From DMER64 sp964542305 (GTDB lineage: Bacteria; Bacteroidota; Bacteroidia; Bacteroidales; UBA932), in assembly GCA_964542305.1 (NCBI GenBank), contig CAZITX010000014.1, forward strand, positions 1-64,000: a stretch of DNA of 64,000 bases, read 5' to 3'. Position 1 is the stretch's first letter, and each line of letters opens with the position of its first letter. Positions 1 through 9,054 of the stretch are shown here, piece by piece. The notes beneath the pieces were generated by a model, which saw nothing but the letters and a program-made list of their open reading frames with translations, ran no database searches and was not told the DNA's origin. Position numbers and translations under genes: made by a program.

Positions 1-1
1 A

Positions 2-1491
2 CAATGGTTCGTTAAAATTTTAATATTTAAATAATAATCAATTACTTACAAAACCACAGTCCGTTTCAGGATGGCTTACGACATCTTATGAACGGCATAA
101 AACAGAGACGCAAAAAAGTGTTAAAAATTATGGAAAATAATGCTTGAGTAATTTGGATAAGTGCTTGATTTTCAGTAACTTAGAAGTAACAACAAATCCA
201 GTTACTTTTATGAAAATCAAGCCCCTTATCCAGCTCAGAGAGATGATTTCGAAAGCACTCTCCGGCCAAACAAATTTAAGCAAACCTTTCCAAACTTTCT
301 TCATCGAGACCATGGAACTTTTTCTAACAAACACAGGACGTACAAATTTCACCCAAATGGCGCGGTGCGGTAAGTCGTGTGAAAGCAGGTTCCGCCAGAA
401 TTTCAAGAAGTCTTTTGACTGGCTGGGCTTCAACAAATACTTCCTTGATACGACGAAGGGGCATCGCATTGCGATTGCTATCGATCCATGCTACCTGTCC
501 AAATCCGGAAAGAAGACACCCGGGATAGATTGGTTCTGGTCCGGATGTGCCTCCTCAATGAAACGGGGTCTGGAAATACTCGGAATCTCGATTGTAGATG
601 CTGATCTAAAGGATGCCACTTTTCTCAAGGCAGAACAGACATTCACCGACAAGCAGCCAGGCCGCAAACCTAAGTGCACCAAAGGGATGAAAGACCCCGA
701 TTCTCTTATAGGATGGTACCTGAGGATGCTTACGCGCCATCATAAAGAACTCTTGTCTATCTGCAACCTTATTGTTGCTGACGCATACTTCTCAAAAGAG
801 AGTTTTGCTTCCGGGTTGAAACACCTTGGTTTTGAACTGATCAGCCGTTTCCGCGATGACGTCAATTTGAAGTATCTCTATCACGGTCCTAAAACCGGGA
901 AGAAAGGCAGGCCTTAAAAGTTTACAGGAAAGGTCCAGCTCAACAATCTCAATATGGATATCTTTCACCAGGAATACGCCATTGAAGGGAAACAAGCCTA
1001 CAAACTCTATACTGCCGACCTTTGGGCTGTAAGCCTTGGACGTGAAGTTCGGGTGGCCATAGTCGATTACATAGACACGGACAGGAAGCGTCAGACACGC
1101 AAGGTGTTCTTCTCAACGGATCTCAGTCTGTCAGCACAAGATATTTTCGACATTTATCGGACACGTTTCCAGCTGGAGTTTGTATACCGGGATGCGAAAC
1201 AGTACACAGGACTTACCCACTGCCAGTCACGTAACAAAGCTGCCCTTTCGTTTGCTTTCAATGCGTCTCTTTCTTCCGTCAACCTGGCAAGGGCCTTTGC
1301 CAGGCAGCAGGGACTCAATCTCTCCGTTGGAGCGACCAAAGTCTTGTTGCACAATGCTGCAATGGTGGATCGAATTTTTGCAATGTCCGGAACGCGTCCG
1401 AACTTGCGTTTAAATAACACTGATTTCAAAGAACTCTTATTCTACGGCGTTCGCGCCGTGGGGTAACCTTTCATTTTTTAACGAACTATTG
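2..1491 (+). mobile_element. IS4-type insertion sequence, inactive
   Basis: An element of about 1.49 kb bounded by imperfect terminal inverted repeats. The left end at 2-17 reads CAATGGTTCGTTAAAA. The right end at 1476-1491 reads TTTTAACGAACTATTG, so 15 of 16 positions match after reverse complementation. It holds one transposase gene, interrupted by an in-frame stop. Only one base lies outside the left end, so a target-site duplication cannot be tested. Family placement as IS4-type rests on the transposase motifs; the exact subgroup is not established. Confidence 0.82.
210..1466 (+). pseudogene. IS4-family DDE transposase, broken by in-frame TAA
   Basis: The reading frame runs from the first part (up to 914) to the second part (to 1466) in the same frame, broken only by TAA at 915-917. 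The stop follows Gly-Arg-Pro and precedes Lys-Phe; related transposases usually carry GRPKK here, so a single AAA to TAA change would explain it. DDE elements are visible: an early Asp in AIAIDPCYLSKSGKK, a second Asp in LIVADAYFSKE, and the Glu region FQLEFVYRDAKQYTGL. The ATG at 210 is preferred as start; an upstream TTG at 144 is in frame. Without readthrough the first product lacks the catalytic Glu, so the copy is probably dead. Internal ATG at 954 could start a fragment without the first Asp residues. Confidence 0.85.
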
Positions 1492-1603
1492 AGATAAAGA
1501 ATTGACAAATATAAGCCAATATATTTTGTGTTAAAATACCGGTTAGTGGGTATTTATGTGCGTAGCACACTTGATGCATTTGCCTGAGGGCCGGGTAAAT
1601 AAC

Positions 1604-1629
1604 AAAAGCCACCCTCGGGTGGCTTTTTT
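1604..1629. terminator. Bidirectional intrinsic terminator
   Basis: AAAAGCCACCC and GGGTGGCTTTT form a perfect stem around a two-base centre (in practice a CTCG tetraloop), with A-rich and T-rich flanks on both sides. It lies between the insertion sequence and the 3' end of the minus-strand DUF4954 gene, and is best placed to end transcription of that gene. Confidence 0.75.
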
Positions 1630-1649
1630 ATAAACTGCTAAAGATAAAC

Positions 1650-1668
1650 GAAAAGAATCAAGTGTACG
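1650..1668. repeat. Solitary half copy of REP-like element
   Basis: The 19-mer GAAAAGAATCAAGTGTACG also occurs at 42968-42986, where it is part of the right arm of a long inverted repeat. Here it occurs once, followed by the small palindrome GTAC-GAC-GTAC (1663-1673). It covers the stop codon and last codons of the DUF4954 gene on the minus strand. No second inverted arm is seen nearby, so this looks like a singlet of the element found as a pair at 42.9 kb. Confidence 0.6.
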
Positions 1669-3649
1669 ACGTACCCAAGCGCTCAATCAGCTCCCTTCCA
1701 AGGGCTGTCTTCACTTCTATGTGTTTGAGCACGGCAGAAACGAAAGGATTAATCTCGAAAATGCCTCGGACTTGTTCAAAATCCATGCGACATTCATCCA
1801 TATTCCCGTCGGCACCGAATCCGGTCATGGCACTGAGAGAAAATTCTTTGCGGGCGTCTTCGTAAAGCATTTTATCCAATCCTACCACGGCTTCTTCCCA
1901 ACCCCTTACAATACTTTGTATCTGTTCTACGGTGATTGTTTCCGGATCTAAGTTATAGAATTCTTTGATCTTGGAGTAGGCCCATGTCCATTCGTAATAG
2001 TAGTAATTCTTGTGAAGATCTTCAATAAACGAATTGATATCACGTATTCTGGAAATGTCGCGTGATTCAATTCCTTCCATGAGTTTTTCTATTTCGCTTC
2101 GTGGTGCAATTAAACCGGAAATATCCAGCCATTCACCCAGACCAATAGAAGTGTCCGGTTTCAGTCGTTCACGTATTTCTTCAACGGAGCGGAAATTTCT
2201 ACCTTCAAGCCGTTTGATTATTGAGTTGCCCAGGAATTTACGAATGGCTATTTCGTAATATTTGATGCCGTTGTAGAGAGAAGTGTTTTTGATCTTGGTG
2301 CTTTTGTATGAGAAAATGTCCGTAGTTTCCCCGGAAACCCTCATTAATTCCTTTAGAATGGCCCTGCCGTCCAGCATTTTCTGGATCGTATAGGGACTCA
2401 GCAGGTTGTAATTGATCTGGTCCAGTTTATCTGGGTCTTTTCTGCGATCGCGCTTGGGCCATTTTTGGGCGTCACGGATCGTTCCCACACTTTTTAGATT
2501 CACTCCTGGTATCAGGTACGTGGTGTTGTCCTGTTCAATAAGGTAGGAAAACGGCAGAGCCCCCGTATCCGTATTGTTAACGTGCCTGCCCATGACCAGT
2601 GAAAAAGCTCCTATGCGTGAAGGCCACAGAATGTAGGAATCAGAAGTTGTTTTTGCTCCTCTTTCCATAATACCCTGGTGAATAGGCCCCAATTTGTACA
2701 TGTGATTGGACTGGTTTGACCCGGAACCGGCATTCATGAACGAAAACAAACCTGCTATCAACAGAGTGGATTTGTGATGGCTAACCGTATAGGGCCCGGC
2801 GAATATGGCGCAGGCTTCTCCGTTTTCTCCGTGGCAGTTGCTGAAAAACAATGAATCAGAAGCTGAATACCCTTTTCCCAGGATAGTTCCCTGACCTATA
2901 AAGCATTTTTTCAGATTCACGTTGCTTTCCACAACAGACCCGGAAGAAATGATAAAGTCAATACAATTGACACCGTATCCTATGTATACCGGATCGTGTT
3001 CGTTACCGTTAATACTTCCGTTAACCAGTGTAGAAGTTCCTTCAATGATTGTGTTATCTCCTACAGCAACATTTTTCAATGTTCCGGAATGACTGATAGT
3101 CACATTGTTGCCAATAAGTCCTTTATCTGAAGAAACTGTTTGCGAATAAACATCAACCAGCTCTTTCATACGTTTTATCAGCCCCGGCCGATGTCTGTAC
3201 AGAGCCATAATATACGCAAAATGAGCTGTCAGCTTATTATTTATAGGCACTTCACGGCCACCGGTCTCATTCAAAACAGAAACATCGGTCCCGTTGCCAA
3301 AAGAAGTCCGGCCTTCCACATAGATCTTGTCTACGTTTTCAATAATACACCCTTCTCCTATATCATAATTGGCAATGTAACTGTGTATATTTTCTATGCA
3401 AGTATTGTTTCCTACAGATACGTTGTGAAGCTTGGCATTACAGATTCCCGACTGGATCTTAATACCTGAAGGCAATTTCATTTTTGATTCGAACACCCCC
3501 AACCTGATGTCTCCGGAAAAATAGGTATCCCAGACTCTCTCAGGCCTAAAATCAGGATCCACCCAAATTGTTTTCCAGTCTTCCGAATGACACCTTTGAA
3601 GCTTTAGCCGTGAAATCTCTTCACGGCTGATCAATCTGTATTCGTTCAT
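1658..3649 (-). CDS. DUF4954 family left-handed beta-helix protein
   Basis: A protein of about 663 residues recognised as DUF4954, a family common in Bacteroidetes and of unknown role. The N-terminal two thirds contain hexapeptide-type turns (for example VSVGNNTCIENIHSYIA, LIGNNVTISHSGTLKNVAVG and CFIGQGTILGKG), which indicate a left-handed beta-helix as in acyl- and nucleotidyltransferases. The C-terminal third is helical (YYYYEWTWAYSKIKEF). No signal peptide is seen, so it is probably cytoplasmic. The ATG at 3649 is chosen; an in-frame TTG at 3679 would overlap the upstream lipoprotein stop by 4 bp and is a real alternative. The last codons and stop come from a repeat also found at 42.9 kb. 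A sugar-nucleotide or acyl-transfer role is inference only. Confidence 0.85.
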   Translation of the reverse strand: MNEYRLISREEISRLKLQRCHSEDWKTIWVDPDFRPERVWDTYFSGDIRLGVFESKMKLPSGIKIQSGICNAKLHNVSVGNNTCIENIHSYIANYDIGEGCIIENVDKIYVEGRTSFGNGTDVSVLNETGGREVPINNKLTAHFAYIMALYRHRPGLIKRMKELVDVYSQTVSSDKGLIGNNVTISHSGTLKNVAVGDNTIIEGTSTLVNGSINGNEHDPVYIGYGVNCIDFIISSGSVVESNVNLKKCFIGQGTILGKGYSASDSLFFSNCHGENGEACAIFAGPYTVSHHKSTLLIAGLFSFMNAGSGSNQSNHMYKLGPIHQGIMERGAKTTSDSYILWPSRIGAFSLVMGRHVNNTDTGALPFSYLIEQDNTTYLIPGVNLKSVGTIRDAQKWPKRDRRKDPDKLDQINYNLLSPYTIQKMLDGRAILKELMRVSGETTDIFSYKSTKIKNTSLYNGIKYYEIAIRKFLGNSIIKRLEGRNFRSVEEIRERLKPDTSIGLGEWLDISGLIAPRSEIEKLMEGIESRDISRIRDINSFIEDLHKNYYYYEWTWAYSKIKEFYNLDPETITVEQIQSIVRGWEEAVVGLDKMLYEDARKEFSLSAMTGFGADGNMDECRMDFEQVRGIFEINPFVSAVLKHIEVKTALGRELIERLGTSYT

Positions 3650-3675
3650 AACCGGCTTGGTTTGACCAGTCCCTG

Positions 3676-4200
3676 TCAATTCCAGTCTATCGTATCAGTA
3701 TCGGGTTTAAAGGGTATCTGGTAAAATGTAAAGGCATATTTTTTATATTGGTTCACATCCACGGCTACCCTTAAACGGCCTACTTTTAGAAGACGGCTGG
3801 GGACATTGTGGAATTCCAGGTTCAGTACGATGACCTGACCGCTTACCATTGAGTATTCCTGGGAAAATGGTGTAGACGGATAATACACCAACGGGTAAAC
3901 CGAATGCTCGGTCACGTAAGTGTCATCAACGAGTCCATCTATTCCCTTGAATAACAACAGACAGTTCCGGTTGGCTTTTATGCTTATGGTTGCATGTATA
4001 GTTCCTATTGAAGTATCTGTCGCGTCTTTCACCCCGTAGCAGGCCAAAAGATCGGCTGTAAAATAATCTACTCCGTCACCAAAATTGTAAACTACAGAAT
4101 GGTAAAATTGAGTAATCTGATCCTGATCTTTCGGATCACAAGAGGTAAACAGGATCAAGGAAATAAGGACTGCTACCGGTAATAACAAAAATTTTTTCAT
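3676..4200 (-). CDS. Predicted lipoprotein, function unknown
   Basis: A 174-residue protein with a clear lipoprotein signal: MKKF, a hydrophobic stretch, then LFTSC followed by DPKDQDQ. Asp at +2 may retain it in the inner membrane by the E. coli rule, but that rule is unreliable in Bacteroidetes. The mature part looks beta-rich and has no motif I recognise. Its stop lies beside the start of the DUF4954 gene on the same strand, so the two are probably co-transcribed from about 4.2 kb. Confidence 0.75.
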   Translation of the reverse strand: MKKFLLLPVAVLISLILFTSCDPKDQDQITQFYHSVVYNFGDGVDYFTADLLACYGVKDATDTSIGTIHATISIKANRNCLLLFKGIDGLVDDTYVTEHSVYPLVYYPSTPFSQEYSMVSGQVIVLNLEFHNVPSRLLKVGRLRVAVDVNQYKKYAFTFYQIPFKPDTDTIDWN

Positions 4201-4306
4201 AAACGGTAATTGATGGAGTTAGTTTAAGTGTCAAAAATAATAATAATATTGTCCAATATGCTAATCAGACGTAAAAAACATAAGCTTTGTTGCACCGGAT
4301 AAAAAG

Positions 4307-4330
4307 AAAGCCGCCTTCACAGGCGGCTTT
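4307..4330 (-). terminator. Intrinsic terminator after outer-membrane protein gene
   Basis: Perfect stem AAAGCCGCC/GGCGGCTTT with a six-base loop. On the minus strand it is followed by a T-rich run (CTTTCTTTTT), and it begins about 20 bp past the stop of the gene at 4350-4907. Confidence 0.8.
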
Positions 4331-4349
4331 CCGGGAATAGGATTTTGAA

Positions 4350-4907
4350 CTAAAAACGATAAGTGGCACCTATTGAACCATATGTAGCTCCGTACCCGAG
4401 TTCTACAAATGCACCCAGGGAAGGAGTAAACATATACCTTGTTCCGGCAAATACTTGCCATCCGAACTTCACGTGAGTATGAGCTGCCGTGGATTCTGTT
4501 CCGGCAGTAAATCTTTCTGACTCCAATTTGATCCCAAGAACGGCTCCCCCATACACTTCCCATTTGTCTATAATGGTGAAATGGTAAGCTCCCCGAGCAC
4601 CAAACAGGGTATTGAAATATTTATAATTCAGCTGATCAAGCCCCGTTTTGATCTTGTATCCCCATAACCCTACATGCGCACCGACTGCAACAGATCCCGG
4701 TCTGCCAAAGTCAAGTATGCCCACTTCGTAGAAAGCATTGATGGGGGGTATGGTCATTCTGTAACCTGGAGCGATCACAGGGATACCAACACCCAAACTA
4801 CCCATATTTGTCCCTGTTGTCATAACATTCGAAACGACATTGTCCTGAGCTGATACACTAAAAAAGGCTGACAGGATAAACAAAGCAGAAATAATGGCTT
4901 TTTTCAT
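4350..4907 (-). CDS. Exported outer-membrane beta-barrel-like protein
   Basis: 185 residues starting MKKAIISALFILSAFFSVSAQ, a Sec signal peptide with likely cleavage after SAQ or VSA. The mature chain alternates aromatic and polar residues with many glycines (VAVGAHVGLWGYKIK, GARGAYHFTI, ELGYGATYGSIGATYRF) and ends in Phe, as outer-membrane beta-barrels do. The frame stays open a further 187 codons upstream to 5468, but that part is antisense to the asparaginase gene and precedes a perfect signal peptide, so 4907 is taken as start. Closest general description is a small outer-membrane beta-barrel of unknown cargo. Confidence 0.78.
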   Translation of the reverse strand: MKKAIISALFILSAFFSVSAQDNVVSNVMTTGTNMGSLGVGIPVIAPGYRMTIPPINAFYEVGILDFGRPGSVAVGAHVGLWGYKIKTGLDQLNYKYFNTLFGARGAYHFTIIDKWEVYGGAVLGIKLESERFTAGTESTAAHTHVKFGWQVFAGTRYMFTPSLGAFVELGYGATYGSIGATYRF

Positions 4908-5003
4908 AAGGTCTGGAACTATAAATTCACTACTAATATAAGACATTTTTTTGGAAACCAAAAAAATTGTACCTTGTTTTTCAAACAATTCAATCAATTT
5001 AGC

Positions 5004-5978
5004 ATGAAAAACATTGCCCTGCTTATAATTCTGACAATGACGAGTTTGTCGTTTTCCGGCTGCCGGCAAACAGAGCCCCGGGAAGAATGGGCCATTGTGA
5101 TTCACGGGGGTGCCGGATCTGCCCGTTCCATGGCGCCTGAAGTCCGTGATAATTACCTGAACCTGCTGGATCAGGCCCTGGAAGTGGGGACCGAAATGCT
5201 TAAAAACGGGGCCGATGCCCTTGATGTGGTTACTCAGGTGGTGGTCTGGCTGGAAGACTGCCCTGCCTTTAATGCAGGAAAAGGGGCCGTCGTTACCTCG
5301 GACGGAATCCACGAACTGGATGCTGCCGTAATGGACGGAAGCAACCTGCAGGCAGGAGCTGTTGCCGGTGTAAGGGATATCAAAAACCCTATCCTGGCTG
5401 CCCGCCATGTGATGGAAGATTCCCCGCATGTTCTTCTTATTGGGGAGGGGGCTTCGTCTTTTGCCCAATCAATGGGTTTGCCGCTGGTGGAAAATGACTA
5501 TTTCTCCACGCCCGAACGCCTGGAGCAGATCCGCCGGATCAAAATGAGAAAGGAAGAACCGGATCCCAAAGGGACAGTAGGTTGCGTGGTACTGGACAGC
5601 AAAGGGAATCTGGCCGCCGCCACATCCACCGGAGGCATGAGCGGAAAACGTTGGGGCCGGGTGGGTGACGTTCCGGTGATCGGGGCAGGAACCTACGCCA
5701 ACAACGCCACGGTGGCCGTCTCGGGAACAGGCCACGGCGAGTTATGGATCCGCCGGTGCGTGGCATTTGATATCAGCGCGCTGATGGACTACAAGGAGAT
5801 GACGGTCAAAGAGGCGGCGCGCGAGGTCATACTCGGCAAGATTGATAAAATGGAAGGTTCCGGAGGCGGTGTGATCTGCGTGGACAAAAACGGGAATATT
5901 GCCATGGAATTCAACACCGGCATGATGTTTCGCGCATGGGCAACTGCCTCGGGGCAAAAAGGAACTGCCATAGAATAA
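5004..5978 (+). CDS. Isoaspartyl peptidase/L-asparaginase (Ntn hydrolase), lipoprotein
   Basis: Hydrolyses asparagine or beta-aspartyl peptides. Family signatures are clear: VIHGGAGS near the N-terminus, EDCPAFNAGKGAV, then KGTVGCVVLD, where the Thr is the nucleophile exposed by self-cleavage into alpha and beta chains, and TSTGGMSGKRWGRVGD with GAGTYA. Length (324 residues) is normal. The chosen ATG gives MKNIALLIILTMTSLSFSGC, a lipobox, so the enzyme is exported and lipid-anchored; a start ten codons upstream (4974) would spoil the signal. It diverges from the membrane-protein gene at 4907. The spacer has a 9-bp inverted repeat (T7GG-AAA-CCA7, 4946-4966) of unknown meaning. Confidence 0.92.
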   Translation: MKNIALLIILTMTSLSFSGCRQTEPREEWAIVIHGGAGSARSMAPEVRDNYLNLLDQALEVGTEMLKNGADALDVVTQVVVWLEDCPAFNAGKGAVVTSDGIHELDAAVMDGSNLQAGAVAGVRDIKNPILAARHVMEDSPHVLLIGEGASSFAQSMGLPLVENDYFSTPERLEQIRRIKMRKEEPDPKGTVGCVVLDSKGNLAAATSTGGMSGKRWGRVGDVPVIGAGTYANNATVAVSGTGHGELWIRRCVAFDISALMDYKEMTVKEAAREVILGKIDKMEGSGGGVICVDKNGNIAMEFNTGMMFRAWATASGQKGTAIE

Positions 5979-5987
5979 GAAAACCGG

Positions 5988-8621
5988 TTACCGCCCGCTT
6001 TCCGTGATCATTTCTTTAACGAAGTCGTTGAATTCTTTCTCTTTCAGCAGATCTTCAATGGTCATGTGCATCCTGTATTTCCAATAGTGCGGGACTATGG
6101 CCGGTATGTTAATGCGCTCGTCATGAGGGTTTTCACGCCGTAGACCGGCTGAAACCGACATCCAGTCCTGCCAGGGAAGTATACAGAGCATAGCCGGACT
6201 TTTCAGGTGATCCATAACAATTTGCCGGCAAATCCACGGCTCGCAATAAACGGGGGCTTCTCCACGAATGCCCATCACGGAGTTGAAGAACCGGTTGGTG
6301 ATGTTGCGGTCTTCCTCCCACCAGCCCCGTAACGTGCTGGTATCGTGAGATCCTGTGGTACATACGCACAAATAGGGGTAAGATGCAGGATCTCCGAAAT
6401 CCCGGTATTTGTCCTTGGGCATACGCTGTACTTCCAGGCTCAGCATGGCCAGCTCCTTCATCACCGGAGGCACGCAATCCGGGATCATCCCCAGGTCTTC
6501 CGCACAGCAGAGCATCCCGGTTGCCGAGATAAGGGGTGGCAGTTTTTTCATGGCCTGTTGGTACCAGAACTCATTGTGCCTTTTGTAAAAGAAGTGGTCG
6601 TAAAGCCGGTTGAATGCGAATTTGGTATCTTCGTCCAACGCCTTGTACGAATAATTGAATTGTGCCGAGATCCTGGGGTGGTATGCGTCTTCTTTCTCCG
6701 GGTGCGGAATGAACAGCACATTGGCTGCCAGGTCCATCAGGCTGTTGCGGATGAAATTGTTTTCTTCCGTATCGGGAAGGGTCTCAAAATGGTCCGAGAT
6801 TTTCCTTTGTGTATTGAAAGATTCCTTCAATTCCAGCAGGTGTGCGTTATTTCGCTTTTGGAGGTATTTTTCAATTATTTCCGAGGCTTTCTCGTTGAAA
6901 ACCCCTTCAATGATCTCCCCGGTTATGTAAGGCTTAGCCATCCGTTCGTAATCAAATGCCAGTCCCCACCGGCGCATTTCATCCGCCGAGTAAGGCATAG
7001 CAGGATCAAAGTACCCCATCAATCCTTGTGTCTGTTCCCTTGGGATAGTCCATATGCGGAAAAATCCCAGGATGTGATCTATGCGGTAAGCATCAAAATA
7101 CCGGGCCATATTTGCAAAACGGTTTTTCCACCAGGCATACCCGTCTTTTTCCATTATTTCCCAGTTATAAGTAGGGAAGCCCCAGTTCTGTCCCTGTACG
7201 GAAAATTCATCCGGAGGTGCACCCGCCTGGGAATCCATTTTGAACAAATGAGGCTCTGTCCATGCTTCCACGCTCATTGGAGTGATACCTATGGGAATAT
7301 CTCCTTTTAGTATAACTCCTTTGCTATTCAGGTATTTATGGGCTTCCCTCAGTTGTTTGTCCAGGTGATATTGAACAAAAATATACAGATCCAGGTTGTC
7401 AAAATCCACAGCAAATACAGGGTCGTATTTTTCATATTTACCCCAAAGGGTATAGTCTGCTGTTCCAAATTTATCGCGCAGCACGCAAAACAATGCGTAG
7501 GGACGCAGCCATTTTTTATTTTTCTTGATGAAAGACTTGTAAGAAGCCGAATTCAGAACTTCTTTTCCCGTATGCTTGAAAATAAGTTTGAGAACTGTCC
7601 ATTTGAGTCTGGAAACTTTGTCATAATCCAGTTCAGGCAATTCATTCAGGTTTTTTCGCTCTTTTTCAAAAGCAGACAGATCAACCGAATTCTCTGTAGT
7701 AGCGAGGATGGCTTTTATGTCTGCATACAAAGGATGCAAGGCCATGATGGAGATACCTCCGTAGGGGTAGGAATCTATCCAGTTGTGGAACATGGTCGTG
7801 TCGTTCACAGGCAGGATCTGGAGTATACGCTGTCCGGTAACGGCTGCCCAATCGGCCATTTTTTTCAAATCCCCGAAATCCCCGATCCCCCAACTGTCAT
7901 TACTTCTGAGGGAAAATACAGGAATGGCTGTACCTGCATGACGCAACCCTTGACTACGGCTTCTCAGGGAAGAGTCCCGGATCACCAGGTGATCCCGGCC
8001 GGATCTAAATACTGCCGGCAAGGAAAAGAACCGGTTTTCCCCTTCTTCCCATTCCACAAGCGAAAGGTCCTTGTTATTCCTTATAATATACTTGTATTCA
8101 ATTTTTTCGTCTTTTATTTGTGACAGGTTTAAAGCAGCTTCCCATAAACCCGCTCCGGCATATTGCATAGGATGAGCCATAGCCGGATCCCACATGCCCA
8201 GTGCCCGGTTATTCCCGGAAACGGCTATGTGACAACCTGCGGGAACGGCCCCGGATTGCGTTACCAGTGCAATGTCGTCTTTTTTCAGAGGCTTGGTTTT
8301 GTGAGTCAGAAAAACATAAGAATACGCAGGCTCTGTCCATTTGTCAAGGAACAGGATATTTTCCGCAGACGGCAAATCTTTATGTATATGCTTTAAAGGT
8401 TCTGTAGTAACAGTACCGTCCGGTAACTGAACATAATACTGGTAATGCAACACTTTGGGAAGCCCGGAAGGGGATATGCCCAGCTCCCACCATCCCTCTT
8501 CGGCAGGGTGCATTGCAACGGTGCCTTTTGTGTTCTCATTGCCCAGTTCCGGAATATTGCCGCATATTGATAAAAAACTATCCTGATGCGTTTTATAATG
8601 TATACGGAATGTCAGTTTCAT
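5988..8621 (-). CDS. malQ: 4-alpha-glucanotransferase with two N-terminal CBM20-like domains
   Basis: 877 residues. Transfers alpha-1,4-glucan segments between malto-oligosaccharides (GH77), releasing glucose in the cytoplasm. Residues 1-110 and about 125-220 look like tandem starch-binding CBM20 modules (SICGNIPELGN, AVSGNNRALGMWDP). The rest is GH77: SLRSNDSWGIGDFGDL, ILPVNDTT, SYPYGGISIMALHPLY, then FDAYRIDHILGFFRIW (nucleophile Asp), and CAEDLGMIPDCV (acid/base region), with TTGSHDTSTLRGWWE. This architecture matches the DPE2-like MalQ of Bacteroidetes and plants. The ATG at 8621 (MKLTFRIHY) starts CBM20 directly; the frame extends nine codons further. It diverges from the lytS operon, and a 23-bp palindrome lies between them. 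Confidence 0.95.
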   Translation of the reverse strand: MKLTFRIHYKTHQDSFLSICGNIPELGNENTKGTVAMHPAEEGWWELGISPSGLPKVLHYQYYVQLPDGTVTTEPLKHIHKDLPSAENILFLDKWTEPAYSYVFLTHKTKPLKKDDIALVTQSGAVPAGCHIAVSGNNRALGMWDPAMAHPMQYAGAGLWEAALNLSQIKDEKIEYKYIIRNNKDLSLVEWEEGENRFFSLPAVFRSGRDHLVIRDSSLRSRSQGLRHAGTAIPVFSLRSNDSWGIGDFGDLKKMADWAAVTGQRILQILPVNDTTMFHNWIDSYPYGGISIMALHPLYADIKAILATTENSVDLSAFEKERKNLNELPELDYDKVSRLKWTVLKLIFKHTGKEVLNSASYKSFIKKNKKWLRPYALFCVLRDKFGTADYTLWGKYEKYDPVFAVDFDNLDLYIFVQYHLDKQLREAHKYLNSKGVILKGDIPIGITPMSVEAWTEPHLFKMDSQAGAPPDEFSVQGQNWGFPTYNWEIMEKDGYAWWKNRFANMARYFDAYRIDHILGFFRIWTIPREQTQGLMGYFDPAMPYSADEMRRWGLAFDYERMAKPYITGEIIEGVFNEKASEIIEKYLQKRNNAHLLELKESFNTQRKISDHFETLPDTEENNFIRNSLMDLAANVLFIPHPEKEDAYHPRISAQFNYSYKALDEDTKFAFNRLYDHFFYKRHNEFWYQQAMKKLPPLISATGMLCCAEDLGMIPDCVPPVMKELAMLSLEVQRMPKDKYRDFGDPASYPYLCVCTTGSHDTSTLRGWWEEDRNITNRFFNSVMGIRGEAPVYCEPWICRQIVMDHLKSPAMLCILPWQDWMSVSAGLRRENPHDERINIPAIVPHYWKYRMHMTIEDLLKEKEFNDFVKEMITESGR

Positions 8622-8645
8622 AATCTGAAAATTATTAATGTCTAA

Positions 8646-8689
8646 CAAATATACTTAAAAAAATCTTCAAGATTTTTTTTGTAACTTTA
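8646..8689. promoter_or_regulatory. Divergent promoter region with 23-bp palindrome (malQ / lytS operon)
   Basis: Between malQ and the lytS operon lie a minus-strand -7 element TATATTTG (8646-8653), a perfect inverted repeat of 11 bp per arm (A7TCTT-C-AAGAT7, 8657-8679) and a plus-strand -7-like TAACTTTA (8682-8689) only six bases before the ATG at 8696. The palindrome sits where it could control both directions. No matching -33 TTG at standard spacing was found for either. Confidence 0.45.
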
Positions 8690-8695
8690 CCCATT

Positions 8696-9049
8696 ATGAC
8701 AAAGACCGGGGTAACACATCTGATCATTCATGGCTTTGCACTGGCTCACGCACTGACTTGTCTTTTACTTCACGACACGGCATTTGGAGATACCTTTTTA
8801 CTCACCTGCCTTACCATAGCCATGGTGGTAATACTGATCCGTTACTATGACGGTCCTGTGGATGTCATGGTAGGATTGTTGTTATTGTCATCATTTGCCG
8901 GGTTTTTTCTGGGAACCAACGGTGCCCGGTGGATTCAATTATTATTTCCTGAATTGAAGACCATTCTTACTTATGTACTTACTACCACTTTAGTAACGGA
9001 ATTCCTGGGGTGGGCACTGTTCTTTGTCGTCCGCCGTAAGAAAAAATAA
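8696..9049 (+). CDS. Small four-helix membrane protein
   Basis: 117 residues with about four hydrophobic segments (residues about 8-26, 31-49, 56-74 and 88-111), ending in a basic tail RRKKK. No signal peptide or catalytic motif. It is five bases upstream of the histidine kinase gene and very probably co-transcribed with it, which suggests a role in signalling, for example as partner of the sensor; that is inference from position only. Confidence 0.7.
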   Translation: MTKTGVTHLIIHGFALAHALTCLLLHDTAFGDTFLLTCLTIAMVVILIRYYDGPVDVMVGLLLLSSFAGFFLGTNGARWIQLLFPELKTILTYVLTTTLVTEFLGWALFFVVRRKKK

Positions 9050-9054
9050 TCGGA

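Noticed and set aside
4908..5468. Long N-terminal extension of the beta-barrel gene on the minus strand
   Set aside because: It is antisense to the asparaginase gene, and a perfect signal peptide begins at 4907.
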